Below, one piece after another: positions 60,865-64,000 of a stretch of 64,000 nt of DNA. The translations under genes were made by a program, and so were the position numbers. The DNA comes from Lewinellaceae bacterium (GTDB taxonomy: Bacteria; Bacteroidota; Bacteroidia; Chitinophagales; Saprospiraceae): NCBI GenBank assembly GCA_020636315.1, contig JACJYA010000001.1, forward strand, positions 310,001 through 374,000, in the 5' to 3' direction. The notes beneath the pieces were generated by a model. The model was given only the letters and a program-made list of their open reading frames with translations. It ran no database searches and was not told the origin of the DNA. Positions within the stretch are counted from its first letter, which is position 1. Every line of letters starts with the position of its first letter.

Positions 60865-61614
60865 TTACAACACCTCGATCCCCTTATCCCGGAAAGGCCT
60901 CATTTCAGCAGCCCCGGGCGGCAGCTCGGTGACGATGGTGTGGACTTCCTCCAGCTCGACGACCCGGAAGGGTTGAATGGTGCCGACTTTATCGGAGGTG
61001 ACCAGAGCGGCCACCTGGTTGGAGACTTCCGCCAGTTTGCGCTTTATCTGGGCTTCTTCGCGGCGGGTGGTCGTGATGCCCAGGCTGGCGTGAAGGCTGC
61101 GGGCGCCGATAAAGCAGATATCAGCGTTGAGGTCAGACAGAAAGTGGAGCACGTCCATGCCGATGGTTACCCGGACGCTCTTCAACACTTTGCCGCCAAA
61201 GAAGAACAGGTCTATCTCGGAGTGAGTGCACAATTCGTTGGCGATAGGGATAGAATTGGTAAAGACGGTAGCCTTCAGGCCTTCCGGGAACTGGCGCACC
61301 AGTTCCAGGTTGGTCGTGCCGCCGTCGATAATGATGAGCTGGCCATCCCGGACCAGGCTGAGGGCTTTTTCGGCAATGATTCTTTTTTGGCCGATATGGC
61401 CGATGTTCTGTTCGCGATACTCCGGCGGAATAAGGGAGTTTGCCACTGCCCCGCCGTGAACCTTTCGGACGATACCCTTGTCGGCCAGTTCCTTGAGGTC
61501 ACGCCGGACGGTATCTTCAGAAACGTTAAGCATCTGACAAAGCTCGGAGGAACGAACTTTATTATGCCGCGTAACTTCATCAACGATTAATTGGAGTCTT
61601 TCTTCCTTAAACAT
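60865..61614 (-). CDS. DeoR/GlpR-family transcriptional regulator
   Basis: 249 residues. The N-terminal winged helix (FKEERLQLIVDEVTRHNKVR, CQMLNVSEDTVRRDLKELAD, KVHGGAVANS) is standard for DeoR. The C-terminal sugar-phosphate sensor (about 75-235) includes IIDGGTTNLELVRQFPEGLK and DICFIGARSLHASLGITTTR. DeoR members are usually repressors released by a phosphorylated sugar. It is convergent with the GHL10 gene and divergent from susC, so it could control the mannose-glycan genes. Confidence 0.92.
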   Translation of the reverse strand: MFKEERLQLIVDEVTRHNKVRSSELCQMLNVSEDTVRRDLKELADKGIVRKVHGGAVANSLIPPEYREQNIGHIGQKRIIAEKALSLVRDGQLIIIDGGTTNLELVRQFPEGLKATVFTNSIPIANELCTHSEIDLFFFGGKVLKSVRVTIGMDVLHFLSDLNADICFIGARSLHASLGITTTRREEAQIKRKLAEVSNQVAALVTSDKVGTIQPFRVVELEEVHTIVTELPPGAAEMRPFRDKGIEVL

Positions 61615-61850
61615 GTAAGCACAGAAAATTGCAGCCTAAAACAATATGTAATTCAAGTCGCGATAATTACCCAGCCGGCCCAAAATGCTCGATCCCAACT
61701 TAGATTATGTAGAACGCTTTGGCCTGTTTATTGTTTCCCCAAACCAGCATACTACTGAACAAAGATGCTGTTTTATGCAAGTTTATTTACATTATAGGCT
61801 TCAGCCCTCAGCCCACCAAAATAGAAATAAATTTCAAATATACCAGCCTA

Positions 61851-61883
61851 TTTAAAAGAAAAACACGGGATTAGCTACTTTTG
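61851..61883 (+). promoter_or_regulatory. Putative distal promoter of the susC gene
   Basis: TTTA at 61851-61854 (imperfect -33 TTTG) and TACTTTTG at 61876-61883 (TAnnTTTG), 21 bp apart. Confidence 0.35.
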
Positions 61884-61997
61884 TAAAATATTTATCCGGG
61901 CGTTTCAAAACTTCCCTGGAATCTGCCCGTACTTAAAAAGTCGCTCTCCTCTGCGTGTTTTTGCCGTTTTTTTTCTTCAATCTGAAAAAACTTTCAT

Positions 61998-62005
61998 TAC
62001 CTTTG
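61998..62005 (+). promoter_or_regulatory. Putative proximal -7 element of the susC gene
   Basis: TACCTTTG matches TAnnTTTG; the start codon is 42 bases beyond. A -33 TTTG at the usual distance is missing; the nearest is 34 bases upstream. Activator-dependence is possible. Confidence 0.35.
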
Positions 62006-62046
62006 ATTAAAGTTTATCATCACCAAATAAAAATCCGGTCCAAATT

Positions 62047-64000
62047 ATGGAAAAGCGACTTTTACTCTTTACATCGCTAGTTCTATTCCTCTCTATGACG
62101 GCCTGGGCTCAACGCACGGTCACAGGAACAGTCATAGATGACCTGGGAGAACCCCTGATCGGGGCCAACGTCCTGGAGGTCGGCACCAGCAATGGTACGA
62201 TCACTGATATAGACGGAAAGTACAGTATTGATGTACAGGAAGGCGCCAGCCTTCAGTTCTCCCTCATCGGCTACAATTCCCAAACGGTGGAAGTAGGCGC
62301 CGAAAGCATGATTGACATTACCCTTCAGGAAGGGGTACAGCTCGACGAAGTGGTCGTAACGGCCCTGGGTATCGAGCGGGAGAAAAAAGCCCTGGGCTAC
62401 TCGGTTACGGAGGTTTCCGGTGAGGAATTCACCGAAGCCCGGGAACTTAACGTGGCCAACGCCCTTTCGGGTAAGATCGCCGGCGTGAACGTCAGCAACA
62501 TTGCCTCAGGGCCCGCCGGCTCTTCCCGCGTGATCATCCGCGGTAACAGTTCTCTGACAGGGAACAACCAGCCGCTGTATGTTATCGATGGTATTCCCAT
62601 TGACAACAGCAACCTCGGCAACGCCGGCATGTGGGGCGGAACCGACTGGGGCGACGGCGTTTCCAGCATCAACCCGGATGACATCGAGACGATGTCGGTC
62701 CTCAAGGGCAACACGGCTGCCGCTCTCTACGGCTCCCGCGCCAGCAACGGGGTGATCCTCATCACCACCAAGAGCGGCTCCAAGCGCAAAGGTATCGGTG
62801 TGGACTTCAGCACCAACTATACCTTCGAGAACATCATCAATACTTATAATGAACTGCAACGGGATTACGGCTCCGGCAACCGGGGCCTCAAGCCGGTTGA
62901 CCAGGCGGAAGCCCTGGATTACACACTCTCCGGCTGGGGCGCTCCGCTCGATGGCTCTCAGGTAGTTCAATGGGACGGCGTTGCCCGCCCTTACTCCGCC
63001 GTCGATGATAACGTCAGCCGTTTCTACCAGACCGGTAAGACCTGGACGAATACGCTGGGCCTGAGCGGCGGAAACGAAATATTCAACTTCCGCCTCGGGG
63101 TAACCAACCTTCAGAATGAAGGGGTGAACCCCAATTCCGGCCTGGACCGCAATACCTTTACCACCAAGGTGAGCGCCAAGTTTGCCGACCGCCTGACAGC
63201 CACCATGAGCGGCTCCTTCATTTCCGAAGATGTGAGCAACCGCCCGCGCCTGTCCGACGCCCCGGGTAACCCCAACTACCTGGTCTGGAACCTGGCGCCC
63301 AACCTCAATGTCGAAGACATGAAAGGGCCCAATGGAGATGGCAGCAACGAAGATAATATCGAGTTGGAAACGGACAACAGCATTTACGTGACCAACCCCT
63401 ACTGGGCGGCCTACCGCTACGACTTCAGCGACAAAAAGGACCGCCTGTTCGGCAATTTCTCACTCCGTTATGACTTTACCGACTGGCTCTACCTCATGGG
63501 CCGCATCGGTATCGATACTTATCGCTCCAGAAGGCGCGAGCTCGACCCCTACGGAACGGCATTTATCATTAACGGCCGGACGGTTGAGACCAACCGCACC
63601 TTTACGGAGACCAACATGGACTTCCTCCTCGGTTTCGACAAGCAATTTGGCATGATCGGCGTCAATGCTTTCGTCGGCGGCAACCAGATGGACCAGAAGC
63701 GTGAAACGCTGGGTACGTCCGGCAGTGAGTTTGCCGTGCCGTTCCTGGAAGTAGTGACCAACGGCAAAAACCAAAGCCTGATTTACGACATTGCCGAGCA
63801 GGCCATCAATTCCCTCTACGGTTCTCTGGAACTTTCTTACGGCAACTACCTGTACCTGACCGCTACGGCGCGCAACGACTGGTTCTCCACCTTGTCGAAC
63901 ATCAACGTCGATGGAGAGGACAACAGCATTCTTTATCCCTCAGTAGGCCTGAGCTTCGTGTTCAGCGATGCGTTCAAGATGCGTTCCGATGTCCTGAGTT
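62047..64000 (+). CDS. SusC/RagA-family TonB-linked outer-membrane receptor (3' end beyond window)
   Basis: 651 complete codons are visible; the full protein is usually about 1,000-1,100. A signal peptide (1-21, ending AWA-Q) precedes a carboxypeptidase-D-like domain (about 22-105, TVTGTVIDDLGEPLIGANVL), the TonB-box-like LDEVVVTALGIEREKKALGY, the plug domain (ALSGKIAGVNVSNIASGPAG, QPLYVIDGIPIDN, SVLKGNTAAALYGSRASNGV) and the first barrel strands. SusC proteins import glycans or peptides with a SusD lid. SusD should follow just outside the window. With the DeoR regulator, GH92 and GHL10 genes it suggests a mannan or N-glycan locus. Confidence 0.95.
   Translation, partial: MEKRLLLFTSLVLFLSMTAWAQRTVTGTVIDDLGEPLIGANVLEVGTSNGTITDIDGKYSIDVQEGASLQFSLIGYNSQTVEVGAESMIDITLQEGVQLDEVVVTALGIEREKKALGYSVTEVSGEEFTEARELNVANALSGKIAGVNVSNIASGPAGSSRVIIRGNSSLTGNNQPLYVIDGIPIDNSNLGNAGMWGGTDWGDGVSSINPDDIETMSVLKGNTAAALYGSRASNGVILITTKSGSKRKGIGVDFSTNYTFENIINTYNELQRDYGSGNRGLKPVDQAEALDYTLSGWGAPLDGSQVVQWDGVARPYSAVDDNVSRFYQTGKTWTNTLGLSGGNEIFNFRLGVTNLQNEGVNPNSGLDRNTFTTKVSAKFADRLTATMSGSFISEDVSNRPRLSDAPGNPNYLVWNLAPNLNVEDMKGPNGDGSNEDNIELETDNSIYVTNPYWAAYRYDFSDKKDRLFGNFSLRYDFTDWLYLMGRIGIDTYRSRRRELDPYGTAFIINGRTVETNRTFTETNMDFLLGFDKQFGMIGVNAFVGGNQMDQKRETLGTSGSEFAVPFLEVVTNGKNQSLIYDIAEQAINSLYGSLELSYGNYLYLTATARNDWFSTLSNINVDGEDNSILYPSVGLSFVFSDAFKMRSDVLS

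Larger units (their letters stand above)
61615..62046. other. Divergent regulatory gap, 432 bp
   Basis: AT-rich gap between the DeoR gene and the SusC gene. It contains two exact TAnnTTTG boxes on the + strand (61876-61883 and 61998-62005). Leader length from the first would be about 160 nt, from the second about 40. No RNA gene or hairpin of note was seen. Confidence 0.5.

Overview
The window looks like a piece of chromosome from a free-living member of the Bacteroidota, most likely Saprospiria (Saprospiraceae/Lewinellaceae-like). The reasons are: at least six secreted proteins ending in a type IX secretion (T9SS) type A C-terminal domain, a SusC/RagA-type receptor, a PUR-like DUF3276 protein, SprB repeats, an ECF sigma factor paired with an anti-sigma/outer-membrane-barrel protein, and several TAnnTTTG -7 promoter boxes. 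The DNA is moderately GC-rich, so long antisense reading frames are frequent and were discarded. No rRNA, tRNA, CRISPR array or intact insertion sequence was recognised. The taxonomic placement is inference.

Layout. 1-1,000: the end of a T9SS protein, then a CheR methyltransferase remnant held between two palindromic elements. 1-6 kb: a membrane protein, a secreted endonuclease I, a stand-alone McrB-N-like helical protein, and an ECF sigma / dual-membrane anti-sigma pair. 6-13 kb: a PaaI-type thioesterase, a DUF4350-like protein, a giant BNR/sortilin-like protein, a lysine/glutamate-rich secreted protein and an NhaP-type antiporter. 13.5-24 kb: a 1,688-residue subtilase with SprB and GEVED domains, a DMT transporter, a CotH/lamin-tail protein, a PlsC-like acyltransferase and a 'choice-of-anchor V' protein. 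24-28.4 kb: a SARP-type regulator with a degenerate receiver, divergent from three poorly known genes (a small Cys protein, a beta-rich protein, a DUF1508 protein), followed by a repeat-rich gap. This is the best candidate for an undescribed system.

28.4-38.8 kb holds mostly housekeeping or solitary enzymes: a methyltransferase, a GH3-beta-lactamase fusion, a TMTC-like membrane/TPR protein, TesB, a Uma2 nuclease, TrhO and an ACMSD-like amidohydrolase. 38.8-43 kb is a four-gene DevBCA-TolC-type export operon. 43-52 kb holds a second T9SS subtilase, a GNAT, an M14-type deacylase, an MsbA-like ABC exporter, RadC, the PUR-like protein, RnpA and two small secreted or periplasmic proteins.

52-64 kb is a secretion and polysaccharide region: a T9SS PHB-depolymerase-like esterase, a CRTAC1 (VCBS/ASPIC-UnbV) protein, a GH92 alpha-mannosidase, a GHL10-type glycosidase-like protein, a DeoR/GlpR repressor, and divergent from it the first 651 codons of a SusC receptor that runs off the window. 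Together the last five look like one side of a mannose-glycan utilisation locus whose SusD partner would lie past the right edge.
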